NCBI GenBank assembly: GCA_964634895.1
Contig: CAZWJS010000029.1
Span: 1-17,232, forward strand
Source: CG-Epi1 sp964634895
Lineage (GTDB): Archaea > Thermoplasmatota > Poseidoniia > MGIII > CG-Epi1
Reading direction: 5' to 3'
DNA: 17,232 bases
In this document: positions 1-7,231 of the stretch, in pieces
Numbering within the stretch: the first letter of the stretch is position 1
Layout: each line of letters begins with the position of its first letter
Made by a program: the position numbers and the translations under genes
Notes under the pieces: model-generated
Seen by the model: the letters and a program-made list of their open reading frames with translations, nothing else
Databases searched by the model: none
Told to the model about the DNA's origin: nothing

Positions 1-439
1 CCACGGCATCAGCAGGTTCTGCTTCCGCAACTACGGCATCAGCAGGTTCTGCTTCAATCCCTATTGCAAAAGAATCATCATTCTCAGTCAAAATTTCCTC
101 AGCCATATTCCAATCGTTATTTGTATCAACAATATCTACCTCAGCTACAGGAGTCAAAGCTTCAACAATCTGAGGATTTTCCTCTATCATTTCAAATTCA
201 TCCTCAATTTCTACTACAGAGGGGAATGCCTGCACTTCTTCTTCAAAATCAATCTCTTCTAGTGGAGCCTCTTCTAGTGCCTGGGCCCAAACAGAGCATA
301 CTCTTGCTACAGGTTCATTTATTCTTAAACAGGTAACACAAATATTTGCATTTTTAGGTTGCCAAATACAAGGTTGATTAGGCAAATTGTCTAGAAATTC
401 ACGTATAGATCCATAACTTTGTGGTTGTCCTGTTGCCAT
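1..439 (-). CDS. Acidic repeat protein with N-terminal Cys motif, partial at left edge
   Basis: The frame opens at an ATG at 437-439 and runs leftward without a stop for 146 codons to the window edge, so the C-terminus is missing. A good Shine-Dalgarno (AAGGAG, 444-449) lies 5 bases before the ATG and fixes the start. The N-terminal ~50 residues contain C24, C34, C37 and C48 (a CVTC pair), which could bind metal. From about residue 54 the protein is rich in Glu/Asp with Val, Pro and Ala and looks disordered. It then enters a 10-residue repeat (EAEPADAVVA) encoded by 30-base units. No signal peptide or membrane segment is visible. I do not recognise a family. It resembles low-complexity acidic linkers between a small Cys-containing head and something beyond the edge. 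The opposite-strand frame at 64-336 is treated as a shadow. Confidence 0.7.
   Translation of the reverse strand, partial: MATGQPQSYGSIREFLDNLPNQPCIWQPKNANICVTCLRINEPVARVCSVWAQALEEAPLEEIDFEEEVQAFPSVVEIEDEFEMIEENPQIVEALTPVAEVDIVDTNNDWNMAEEILTENDDSFAIGIEAEPADAVVAEAEPADAV
3..55. repeat. 30-base-period tandem repeat inside the acidic protein gene
   Basis: Bases 3-25 and 33-55 are identical over 23 bases and offset by 30, so each unit is ten codons. Read on the minus strand it encodes the EAEPADAV(VA) decapeptide. The array reaches the left edge, so the copy number is unknown. The near-identical DNA suggests recent duplication or slippage, not an old protein repeat. Confidence 0.85.
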
Positions 440-513
440 GTTACTCCTTATTTTTTAGCTACACCAGATTTGGACATGTGCCATTACCCCGGAGTTAGTA
501 TAGTTTTCCACGA

Positions 514-527
514 CTATAAAATATTAG
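514..527 (-). promoter_or_regulatory. Candidate TATA box for the acidic repeat protein
   Basis: On the minus strand this stretch reads approximately TAATATTTTATAG and lies in the 112-base gap after the glycosyltransferase gene. A start of transcription about 27 bases downstream would give a leader of roughly 50 bases that carries the AAGGAG ribosome site. Assigned by composition and position only. Confidence 0.35.
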
Positions 528-551
528 CATCTCATTATTGCATTGACTAAA

Positions 552-1643
552 TTAGGTTAGTTTTTCTATCAATTCTGAAAGATTCTTTTCTCTTCTTTCC
601 CAAACAAATTTTTCTCTATAATAATTGGAACCTTCTTTACCTATTTTTTCTAGATTGTTGTTACGCAGTAAACTTATCATTCCATTGGCAACTTTCTTGA
701 CATCCGTGGCATCTACAGCTTTACCACATTTCCCTTTTTGAATTAGTTTTTCGACTAAATATCCTTTTGAGGTTAGAATTGGTACTCCCATTAACAAATA
801 TTCAAAAATTTTTGTTGAGATTGCTCTGTCATAGCGGGCCTGATTTTGTAAAAGACATAAACCAAGAGTGGCCTTTGAGAATATAGGTGCTAAATCCCTA
901 TAATTTACCCATCCGCGCCATTCAATCTGCAGTTCGTTTTTTTCATCATAACCTTTTGCCCATTTTTCTAGATTCTTATCATAAAAGCCACCAACAAGTG
1001 TAAGTCTTGCATTAATTTCCGATTTAACTATTTTTAATGCTTTAAGCATTATTTTGAGTCCTCTTTCTTCTGTTAATCCCCCTACATACAGTAGATTCGG
1101 CATTTCCTTGTTAATCCTCCTTTCTGAATCTGGAAAATCTATTATAGTAGGATAATTTGGTATTACAGTTACCTTATTCAAATTGGAGAGTTGTCTTCCA
1201 AGTAGGTTGTCAACTGTAATAATATGATTTATTCGAGGTCCTGCAATTTTTATTGCTATGTCAGTGAAGAATGCGGCAAGATTACCCTGTAATTCTTTTT
1301 TCATGGGGACTAAATATTCATGACAATCCCAAATAATTGGTTTTCTTGTAATCTTTTTTAGGATTAGGCCGTATAGTAGGGGATCAAATTCGTGACAATA
1401 ATATAAATCATATTCTTTCTTTAGAGATTTTTTAATCAATCTGTAAGCAGTAGATAGTGGAGGGCCTTCAGTAGTTAGACAATGTATTTTTATTCCTTCA
1501 ACATTCCGTAATTCAGTAGTATTATGTGGGGTGATAATCTCTACATCATGGCCACTTTTTTTTAGACTAATTACCTCTTTATAAACACGTTGATCAAAAG
1601 GAGAAAAGAATTCTCTATCACATATAACTGCAATTCTTGCCAC
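552..1643 (-). CDS. GT-B fold glycosyltransferase (GT4-like)
   Basis: A 363-residue protein with the two-domain GT-B layout of retaining family-4-type transferases, which move a sugar from a nucleotide-sugar donor to a lipid, glycan or protein acceptor. The N-terminal Rossmann domain starts with MARIAVICDREFF and contains DCHEY (106-110), where an acceptor-side His is expected. The donor domain begins near residue 184 with YVGGLTEERG (186-195). KIFEYLLMGVPIL (278-290) is the usual donor-binding helix region. There is no membrane segment, so it is cytosolic or peripheral. The start is GTG at 1641-1643; an in-frame stop just upstream leaves no alternative. It is divergent from the next glycosyltransferase with only 47 bases between them. 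Likely role: cell-surface glycan, glycolipid or S-layer glycosylation. Donor and acceptor cannot be read from sequence. Confidence 0.85.
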   Translation of the reverse strand: MARIAVICDREFFSPFDQRVYKEVISLKKSGHDVEIITPHNTTELRNVEGIKIHCLTTEGPPLSTAYRLIKKSLKKEYDLYYCHEFDPLLYGLILKKITRKPIIWDCHEYLVPMKKELQGNLAAFFTDIAIKIAGPRINHIITVDNLLGRQLSNLNKVTVIPNYPTIIDFPDSERRINKEMPNLLYVGGLTEERGLKIMLKALKIVKSEINARLTLVGGFYDKNLEKWAKGYDEKNELQIEWRGWVNYRDLAPIFSKATLGLCLLQNQARYDRAISTKIFEYLLMGVPILTSKGYLVEKLIQKGKCGKAVDATDVKKVANGMISLLRNNNLEKIGKEGSNYYREKFVWERREKNLSELIEKLT

Positions 1644-1661
1644 AATGGGCTATGGCGGCAG

Positions 1662-1669
1662 TTCTAAAA
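1662..1669. promoter_or_regulatory. Possible shared bidirectional TATA-like box between the two glycosyltransferases
   Basis: The octamer TTCTAAAA (TTTTAGAA on the other strand) is the only AT-rich block in the 47-base divergent gap. Its centre is about 25 bases before the GTG at 1691 and about 22 bases before the GTG at 1643. Those distances suit archaeal TBP binding with leaderless starts in both directions. No ribosome site precedes either gene. Confidence 0.4.
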
Positions 1670-1690
1670 CCTGTTCATCAGTAGGCTACT

Positions 1691-2806
1691 GTGAAAGTAT
1701 TGATGGTAGCACCCTCTGTGAGGGTTCCAGACACGTTAGGACAAACCCTGCATCAATTAGCGTTAGCTAATGGTTTAGCAAGACGAGGTATCGAGGTAAC
1801 TCTTCTTTGTAGATGCAATCTAGACACATTATCAAAAACAGAATTTAGTTCTAATCTCTCTTTCTCTTCAGTCATAAATCCCCAAATTCCATTTGAAAGA
1901 ATTATCTTTACTAAATATGCTTACGAAAAAGCCTTAGATTTACTAGATAAGGGAGATTATGATTTGGTGCATGACAGAGGATATGTTTTTGCAGGTGCAG
2001 GTGTTAAAGCAGCATCAAGACGAGGTATTCCTTCTATTTTACAAGTAGATGATAATTGGTTACGCTCAGAATTATCTGCAACTCGCTTAGCAGGTCTGTG
2101 GCCATATAGTGAAGGCGCTATTCGTTCTTGTAGAAATCAAATAGAATTATCTGATGATGGTTTTACAGTAAGTTCAATCCTTCGTTCACAAATCTCAAAA
2201 TGGAATGCTAGGGCTAAAGACTTTGCAGTAATTCAGAATGGGTATGAAGATGAGTTGTTTAAACCAGATATTGAACCGCTTGGAGTCAAACAAGATTTAG
2301 GTTTTGATGGTCCAATGGTAGTTTTTGTGGGTGCTTTAGGACCTTGGCATGGTACTGATGAATTATTCCAGATAGCTAAATTTAATCCAAGGATTCATGT
2401 CGTAGTTGCTGGAGGAGGGTACGGTCATAATTTTCCAGATTTAGATAATTTGCATCATATTGGTCAGCTAAGTAGATCTCATGTTCCACGTCTTTTAGTT
2501 GAAGCCGATATAGGTTTAGCACCATACCCCAATATAGATTATGGTTTTTCTCCATTAAAAATATATGAATATATGGGATGTAAACTTCCAGTAATTGCTA
2601 CAGCTTTACCTTCAGTTAAGGAAGCTACTCAAGGATGTGCTCTTTTAGTTCAGCCAGGACAAATGCCATCTGCAGTCTCTAAAGTCATTTCTAATGAAAC
2701 AGTACTCAAAAATTTATCGGAGACGGCATATAAATTTGCATCAAACTCGCGTACTTGGTCCAACACAATTGATAAAACTATTGATTTATACAAAAGAGTG
2801 ATATGA
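1691..2806 (+). CDS. GT-B fold glycosyltransferase (GT4-like)
   Basis: A 371-residue retaining-type glycosyltransferase. The N-terminal Rossmann domain begins MKVLMVAPSVRVPDTLGQ, with the glycine-containing acceptor-side loop near residue 17. The C-terminal donor domain begins at FVGALGPWHGTDEL (212-225). The family signature SPLKIYEYMGCKLPVIAT (287-304) carries the E-x(n)-E-like donor-binding segment. The chosen start is GTG at 1691, because the first beta strand (KVLMVAP) begins there and a TATA-like box lies ~25 bases upstream. An ATG four codons later would cut into that strand. No hydrophobic anchor is present. The stop overlaps the start of the pantoate kinase gene (ATGA at 2803-2806), so the two are probably co-transcribed. 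It and the divergent transferase likely work on the same surface glycan, but their sequences are clearly different, not a recent duplication. Confidence 0.85.
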   Translation: MKVLMVAPSVRVPDTLGQTLHQLALANGLARRGIEVTLLCRCNLDTLSKTEFSSNLSFSSVINPQIPFERIIFTKYAYEKALDLLDKGDYDLVHDRGYVFAGAGVKAASRRGIPSILQVDDNWLRSELSATRLAGLWPYSEGAIRSCRNQIELSDDGFTVSSILRSQISKWNARAKDFAVIQNGYEDELFKPDIEPLGVKQDLGFDGPMVVFVGALGPWHGTDELFQIAKFNPRIHVVVAGGGYGHNFPDLDNLHHIGQLSRSHVPRLLVEADIGLAPYPNIDYGFSPLKIYEYMGCKLPVIATALPSVKEATQGCALLVQPGQMPSAVSKVISNETVLKNLSETAYKFASNSRTWSNTIDKTIDLYKRVI

Positions 2807-3618
2807 GTTTTGCACCAGGGCATTTGAGCCTTACTTTTGCAATATGTAAAGATGACAATCCGTTGAAGATGGGTTCTACCGGATTAGGTATAGTTTTACC
2901 ACAAGGAGTCCATTGTGCAGTCACAGATGATAATTTTGCTTCTTCCGATAATATAGTTATTTGTGGAGGCTCTCAAATTGAAGACCCAGTTACGTTACGA
3001 GCTTTAGAAATTCTTGGTTTTGGAGACAAAGGCCTAATGGTATATCTTCGTCGTGATTTACCCATTGGTTCAGGTTTTGGTATTTCAGCAGCCTCAGCTT
3101 TAGCAGCATGTATGGAAGTTGAAAAAGACATGTCTTTAGCAACTAGGGCAGCGCATGAAGCTGAAATTGAATTTAGGACCGGTTTAGGTGATGTTATGGC
3201 AATTTCTAAGTCTATTCAAGAACATAATTTTCCTGCTATTGCCGTAAGAGAAAAACCAGGTTATTATGGTGAAACTAAGCTTTATCCTCTAGATGACAAT
3301 TTTTTGATATGTATTTCAGGTATAGGTAGAGAAACTTCGGATATAATTGCAGATAAAAAATGGACCGAGATAATTAATTCTTCAGCCCAAGGAATTAAGA
3401 TAAGCAATGTTAACTTACGTTCAGTAATTAAAGCAGGTCGCTTGTTCACGGAAAAAACAGGTTTAATGATAGATTCTATGTCAGAAGCCTTGGATTTAAT
3501 TCCTATGGGCTCCGTAGCTACAGTGGCTCATTTAGGCACTTCTCTGATAGCAACTTCAAAAAATTTTGAAGAGTTGATTTCTAGTCTTGAAGATTTTGGA
3601 GAAATTAGAAAGTATTAA
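2803..3618 (+). CDS. Pantoate kinase (archaeal GHMP-family)
   Basis: A 271-residue GHMP-superfamily kinase matching the archaeal pantoate kinase type (COG1829). That enzyme phosphorylates pantoate with ATP to 4-phosphopantoate, which phosphopantothenate synthetase then joins to beta-alanine in the archaeal coenzyme A route. Supporting motifs are the N-terminal FAPGHLS (3-9), the phosphate-binding glycine/serine loop LPIGSGFGISAASA (86-99), and AHEAEIEFRTGLGD (117-130), which is typical of this family. It is cytosolic, with no targeting segment. It overlaps the upstream glycosyltransferase by 4 bases (ATGA), an odd functional pairing that suggests translational coupling more than a shared pathway. 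The stop TAA (3616-3618) overlaps the LonB stop on the other strand. The partner synthetase is not in this window. Other GHMP kinases (mevalonate, homoserine) fit less well. Confidence 0.85.
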   Translation: MSFAPGHLSLTFAICKDDNPLKMGSTGLGIVLPQGVHCAVTDDNFASSDNIVICGGSQIEDPVTLRALEILGFGDKGLMVYLRRDLPIGSGFGISAASALAACMEVEKDMSLATRAAHEAEIEFRTGLGDVMAISKSIQEHNFPAIAVREKPGYYGETKLYPLDDNFLICISGIGRETSDIIADKKWTEIINSSAQGIKISNVNLRSVIKAGRLFTEKTGLMIDSMSEALDLIPMGSVATVAHLGTSLIATSKNFEELISSLEDFGEIRKY

Positions 3619-5570
3619 GCCGCAGGATTTCCTATTTTGGTACTTAAATCAGAATTAGGTAAGTATTTAGTTAAATTTTCTAGAAGTCCTTCTTTCTTAG
3701 GTCCCGATACTAATATATTATCTAACACGTCTTTTAGGGTTGCAACAGGTACAACTTCAACCATATCTTTGTATTTTGAATCTAATATGACATCTTGCAT
3801 ATTCATAGCAGGTATTAGTACTTTCGTAACACCTGACTCTGCAGCAGCCTCTATCTTTGCAGTAACTCCACCTACTGGCAAGACTTGACCTCTCACACTC
3901 AAGGAACCTGTTAATGCTACAGTCTGATCAACTTCAGCATTTTCTAATGCTGAAATTACTGCAGTTGCAATAGAAACAGAAGCTGAATCTCCTTCTACTC
4001 CTTCATATGCACCTACGAATTGAACATGGATGTCATATTTTGTGATGTCTTCGCCAGTATATTTTTTAATTAGAGCAGAAACATTTTCTACAGCTTCCTT
4101 AGCAATCTCACCTAATTTACCAGTAGCTACAACTCTACCTTGATTTTTTGATTGAGCTGGTGTAACTTCGGCTACAATAGGCATCATTATTCCAGCCATC
4201 TCAGAAATTCCTGTGTTACCTCCCATTACAGCTAGGCCATTAACCATCCCAACTTCGGATCCTTCAATTGAATACATTTTGTAGTCTTTCCTCCTTTCTA
4301 CGTATCTATCAGCAATTTGTTGTTCTAATGGTTTAGCAATCTTTTTTGCAGACATAACGTGTTCTGCAGTTACGGTTTCATCATTAAGTTCTCTTGCAAT
4401 ATCTCCTGCAACTCTAACAAGTCCACCAAGTTCCCTTAGTCTTAGACTCAAATGCAATTGCCTTCCAGCTCTTCTTTGAGCTTCATGAATTATTTCTCCA
4501 ATTGCTTCTTTCGAAAAATGCCCTATTTTTTCATCTTTTGCGATTTCTTGGGCAATAAATCTAACCAATTTTTCTCTATTCTCTTGTGTATCAGGAATTG
4601 TCGAGTTCATGAATACCTCATATCCATAGCCTCTGATACGACTCCTAAGTGCAGGATGCATTCCTTGAATCGCATCTAAGTTACCTGCAGCTACTAGAAT
4701 AAAATCACATGGCACAGGTTCGGTTTTTGTCATTGCACCCGCTGACCTTTCAGATTGCCCCGAAATAGAAAATTCACCTTCTTGGATAGCAGTTAGTAAT
4801 GCTTGTTGGGATTCCATTCTCAATAGATTCATTTCGTCAATGTAAAGGACACCTCTGTGAGCTTTGTGTATTGCTCCAGATTCTACACGATCATGAGCTG
4901 GTGTTTCTAGGCCACCGGATTGGAAAGGGTCATGTCTAACATCTCCAAGAAGTGATCCTGCATGAGCCCCTGTTGCGTCGATAAAAGAAGGTTTAGCATC
5001 TCTATCATGGAGTACTAGTCCCTTAGGGACGTTCATGCTTTCGTTTCTTTGATTCGTATATCTCATTGCCATGAAAACAAAAGCTGCAGCAATTAAACTG
5101 TAAAATACAATCATAGGATTGCTGAACCCAGTCGTCGCAAACCAAAGTATACCAAAACCGATTATAGTGAAAACAATCATCATCTGTGACTTCGCTTTTT
5201 TCTCTTTTTCAATCATTGCCTGAGCTTTTTGGACTTGAACAATTTCTTTTCCTTTGCCAGCAGGTATGACTCTTATTCTTGGTTCATTATTATCTTCATG
5301 ATTGTGGTAAACTAGAACATCCTGTAATTCTTCTTTTGGCAAAAGCTCAGATATAGATCTAGCTAGCATTGATTTTCCAGTTCCAGGATCACCAATTAAC
5401 ATTACATGTCTTTTTTGTTCAGCAGCTTTGCGAACTATTTCTACACCTTGTTCTTGCCCTATTACTTGATCAATCAACATTTTGGGCACAGCAATATCTT
5501 CAGTTGATTCGATATCTAAATCCTTAATCCATACTCTTGGGTCGGCTAATTTTTCCGTTTTTTTAGGCAT
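3615..5570 (-). CDS. lonB: Membrane-anchored ATP-dependent protease LonB
   Basis: A 651-residue archaeal Lon protease that unfolds and degrades proteins at the inner face of the membrane. Order of parts: AAA+ domain with Walker A GDPGTGKS (60-67); two hydrophobic membrane segments inserted in the AAA+ module (about 130-148 and 152-169), the hallmark of LonB; Walker B GVLYIDEM (240-247); sensor-1 Asn in AAGNLDA (297); candidate arginine finger around R309-R311; and the S16 protease domain with Ser529 in GDSA and Lys572 in TAK, forming the Ser-Lys dyad. All key residues are present and the length is normal. The ATG at 5568-5570 is preceded by a TATA box about 30 bases upstream and no ribosome site, so the leader is near zero. 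It follows the mevalonate operon by 42 bases. Its stop overlaps that of the convergent pantoate kinase gene. Confidence 0.97.
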   Translation of the reverse strand: MPKKTEKLADPRVWIKDLDIESTEDIAVPKMLIDQVIGQEQGVEIVRKAAEQKRHVMLIGDPGTGKSMLARSISELLPKEELQDVLVYHNHEDNNEPRIRVIPAGKGKEIVQVQKAQAMIEKEKKAKSQMMIVFTIIGFGILWFATTGFSNPMIVFYSLIAAAFVFMAMRYTNQRNESMNVPKGLVLHDRDAKPSFIDATGAHAGSLLGDVRHDPFQSGGLETPAHDRVESGAIHKAHRGVLYIDEMNLLRMESQQALLTAIQEGEFSISGQSERSAGAMTKTEPVPCDFILVAAGNLDAIQGMHPALRSRIRGYGYEVFMNSTIPDTQENREKLVRFIAQEIAKDEKIGHFSKEAIGEIIHEAQRRAGRQLHLSLRLRELGGLVRVAGDIARELNDETVTAEHVMSAKKIAKPLEQQIADRYVERRKDYKMYSIEGSEVGMVNGLAVMGGNTGISEMAGIMMPIVAEVTPAQSKNQGRVVATGKLGEIAKEAVENVSALIKKYTGEDITKYDIHVQFVGAYEGVEGDSASVSIATAVISALENAEVDQTVALTGSLSVRGQVLPVGGVTAKIEAAAESGVTKVLIPAMNMQDVILDSKYKDMVEVVPVATLKDVLDNILVSGPKKEGLLENLTKYLPNSDLSTKIGNPAA

Positions 5571-5596
5571 TAGAAATTGTTAGTTAATATCAGCGG

Positions 5597-5604
5597 ATAT
5601 ATAA
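5597..5604 (-). promoter_or_regulatory. TATA box of lonB
   Basis: Minus-strand TTATATAT in the 42-base gap between the DUF35 gene and lonB, centred about 30 bases from the lonB ATG. It implies a leader of only 3-5 bases and transcription of lonB separately from the mevalonate operon, although read-through is possible. Confidence 0.6.
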
Positions 5605-5612
5605 GTTTCGAA

Positions 5613-6065
5613 TTATACTTCGATGTTCTCTAAGGTATCCTCTTCATCATTATTTTCTTCTTGGAATTCAGATAATATAAATTTTGTTCCATAGTGCAAA
5701 ATCCCACTTTCGCTATCTTCACCTAATTTTCTAAACACAGATTTAACTTTCATTCCAGGTTTTACTCTTTCCGGTTCACAATCAACAATTTGAGTTGTAA
5801 TTCGTGGTCCTTCATCAAGTTCAATTATAGCAATACAATATGGTCCAAACATTTCATAACCGGCCTGTGCTTGGTGAACTACTGTTGACCCCACAATAGT
5901 TCCAGTCCCCTTGAATTGATAGTCCTCCATGTTACCAATTGATTCCCTTCCAGCATCAGGATTAAAGCTTCTTTTAGGATAATGGTAAGTGTCAGTTATT
6001 TTGCAGTGAGATCCTATTAAATTGTAACGTGCGTCTAATTCTCTCCAGAATCTTGGCACGGACAT
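5613..6065 (-). CDS. DUF35 OB-fold protein of the thiolase/HMG-CoA synthase complex, degenerate zinc ribbon
   Basis: A 150-residue DUF35 (COG1545-type) protein. In archaea such proteins bridge acetoacetyl-CoA thiolase and HMG-CoA synthase into one channelling complex. The N-terminal helix (VPRFWRELDARYNLIGS) and the OB-fold region (about 52-133, starting FKGTGTIVGSTVVH) are typical. The normally intervening rubredoxin-like zinc ribbon is not: where CxxC...CxxC is expected, the sequence has C21-K-I-T24 and N35-P-D-A38, so only one of four ligands survives. An acidic tail (about 135-148) ends the protein. The ATG overlaps the thiolase stop by one base (TAATG). A strong GGAGGT site (6072-6077) inside the end of the thiolase gene precedes it by about 6 bases, which argues for reinitiation and matched dosage. 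The family call rests on fold landmarks plus operon position. Confidence 0.85.
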   Translation of the reverse strand: MSVPRFWRELDARYNLIGSHCKITDTYHYPKRSFNPDAGRESIGNMEDYQFKGTGTIVGSTVVHQAQAGYEMFGPYCIAIIELDEGPRITTQIVDCEPERVKPGMKVKSVFRKLGEDSESGILHYGTKFILSEFQEENNDEEDTLENIEV

Positions 6066-7231
6066 TATTCAACCTCCAGAATGTGTACTACAGCGGTAGC
6101 CGCGGTACCACCATGGTTTTCTGCCATTCCTATTCTTGCATTTTTAACCTGTCTATCTCCAGCTTCACCTCTTAATTGCTGTACAATCTCAATAATTTGA
6201 GCAATTCCTGTAGCTCCAGGAGCATGCCCTCTGGCCTTTAATCCTCCGCTAGTGTTAACAGGAATTTTTCCACCCAATTTCGTTTCGCCTTCTAATGATT
6301 TTATTCCAGCTTCACCTTCTTTGAATATGCCAATTTCTTCCAAAGCAATAATTTCAGATATTGTATAGTTATCATGTACCTCTAATAAATCAATATCACT
6401 TGGTTTTTTTTTACAACTGTCCAGTGCCCTTCTAGCTGCGACACCAATTGCAGGTAATTTGTACAAGTTTTTCCTATGATGTAAGCTTAAAGTGTCAGAG
6501 GCTTGCCCTGAACCGATTATTCTAATTGCTTTTTTGTTCATATTTTTTGCTTTCTCTGTCGCACATAAGACAACAGCGGCCGCCCCATCGCTGTTTGGTG
6601 CACAATCTAGCATCCTTAATGGACTTGATACCATTCCCGAATTTGATACGGCCTCGGTGTTTATAGCAAAGGGGAATTGCGCCATAGGATTTAGTGAAGC
6701 ATGGTAGTGGTTTTTTGCAGAAATAGCCGATAGTTGTTCTCTCGTAGTTCCGTAATGATTCATGTGACTTTGTGCAATAATTGCATGAAGGGATGTAAAA
6801 GTTGCACCAGCCTTAGATTCCCATTGTTCATCAGATCCCATGCTTACAGCATAAGAAGATTCAGAATCGCTAACGTCAGTCATTTTCTCAGCACCCCCCA
6901 CCACTGCGATATCAATGAATCCACCTGCAATTGCCATGTAAGCTTGTCTAATTGCTAAGCCTCCAGATGCTGAAGCTGCTTCAACTCTAGTTGCAGGGAT
7001 ATTTTGTCCAGCTAAGCCACAGTAGTCTGCGATGAGAGCACTTACGTGTTCTTGTTGAAGAGTAGATCCAGCAGCCATGTTTCCAATGTAGAGAGCATCG
7101 ATATCTTTGCTAGTTATTCCTGCATCACTTATCGCAGCTAGTCCAGTTTCTAAACCAAGTTGTCTGAGAGATTTATCCCATAATTCTCCGAATTGGGCGA
7201 TTCCAATTCCAATTATGCTAACTTCTCTCAT
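6065..7231 (-). CDS. SCP-x-type thiolase (acetoacetyl-CoA thiolase of mevalonate pathway) with Ser in place of nucleophilic Cys
   Basis: A 388-residue thiolase of the archaeal SCP-x class. The family condenses two acetyl-CoA into acetoacetyl-CoA, the first mevalonate step, and hands it to HMG-CoA synthase. The fold is full length, with NMAAG (51-55), VGGAEKMTDV (111-120), a P-V-N-T-S-G-G-L segment (324-331) and the terminal VVHILEV. The active site is unusual. The nucleophile motif, normally VEAACASG, reads VEAASASG with Ser87 (codon TCA, 6971-6973). HDCFT reads HDNYT (286-290). The GHP-type motif reads GHAPGATG (H336 retained). The C-terminal H-N-x-G-G reads E371-N-H373-G-G. Normal length and clean coding argue against a pseudogene. 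The gene overlaps HMG-CoA synthase by 4 bases (ATGA) and the DUF35 start by one base. It may be a weak or repurposed thiolase, or a structural partner. Confidence 0.88.
   Translation of the reverse strand: MREVSIIGIGIAQFGELWDKSLRQLGLETGLAAISDAGITSKDIDALYIGNMAAGSTLQQEHVSALIADYCGLAGQNIPATRVEAASASGGLAIRQAYMAIAGGFIDIAVVGGAEKMTDVSDSESSYAVSMGSDEQWESKAGATFTSLHAIIAQSHMNHYGTTREQLSAISAKNHYHASLNPMAQFPFAINTEAVSNSGMVSSPLRMLDCAPNSDGAAAVVLCATEKAKNMNKKAIRIIGSGQASDTLSLHHRKNLYKLPAIGVAARRALDSCKKKPSDIDLLEVHDNYTISEIIALEEIGIFKEGEAGIKSLEGETKLGGKIPVNTSGGLKARGHAPGATGIAQIIEIVQQLRGEAGDRQVKNARIGMAENHGGTAATAVVHILEVE
6072..6077 (-). promoter_or_regulatory. Strong ribosome binding site for the DUF35 gene
   Basis: Minus-strand GGAGGT embedded in the last codons of the thiolase gene, about 6 bases before the DUF35 ATG. 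It is the clearest Shine-Dalgarno in the operon and fixes the DUF35 start. Confidence 0.7.

Noticed and set aside
64..336. A 90-residue plus-strand open frame at the left end, rich in Gln, Leu and Ser
   Set aside because: It lies wholly opposite the repeat protein frame, which has a clear ribosome site and start. The Gln/Leu bias is what an acidic coding strand gives in antisense.
440..551. Possible small RNA or tRNA in the 112-base gap
   Set aside because: No cloverleaf or long stem was found by eye; the gap is explained by a promoter and leader for the leftward gene.
552..1643. Recent horizontal transfer of the leftward glycosyltransferase
   Set aside because: It is Lys/Ile/Asn-rich and AT-rich by eye, but so are other genes here such as the fused oxoprolinase; no flanking mobile element or tRNA is visible.
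6065..7231. Thiolase as a pseudogene
   Set aside because: Full length, no frameshift, embedded in tight overlaps with both neighbours and retaining most family motifs; active-site substitutions alone do not make it broken.
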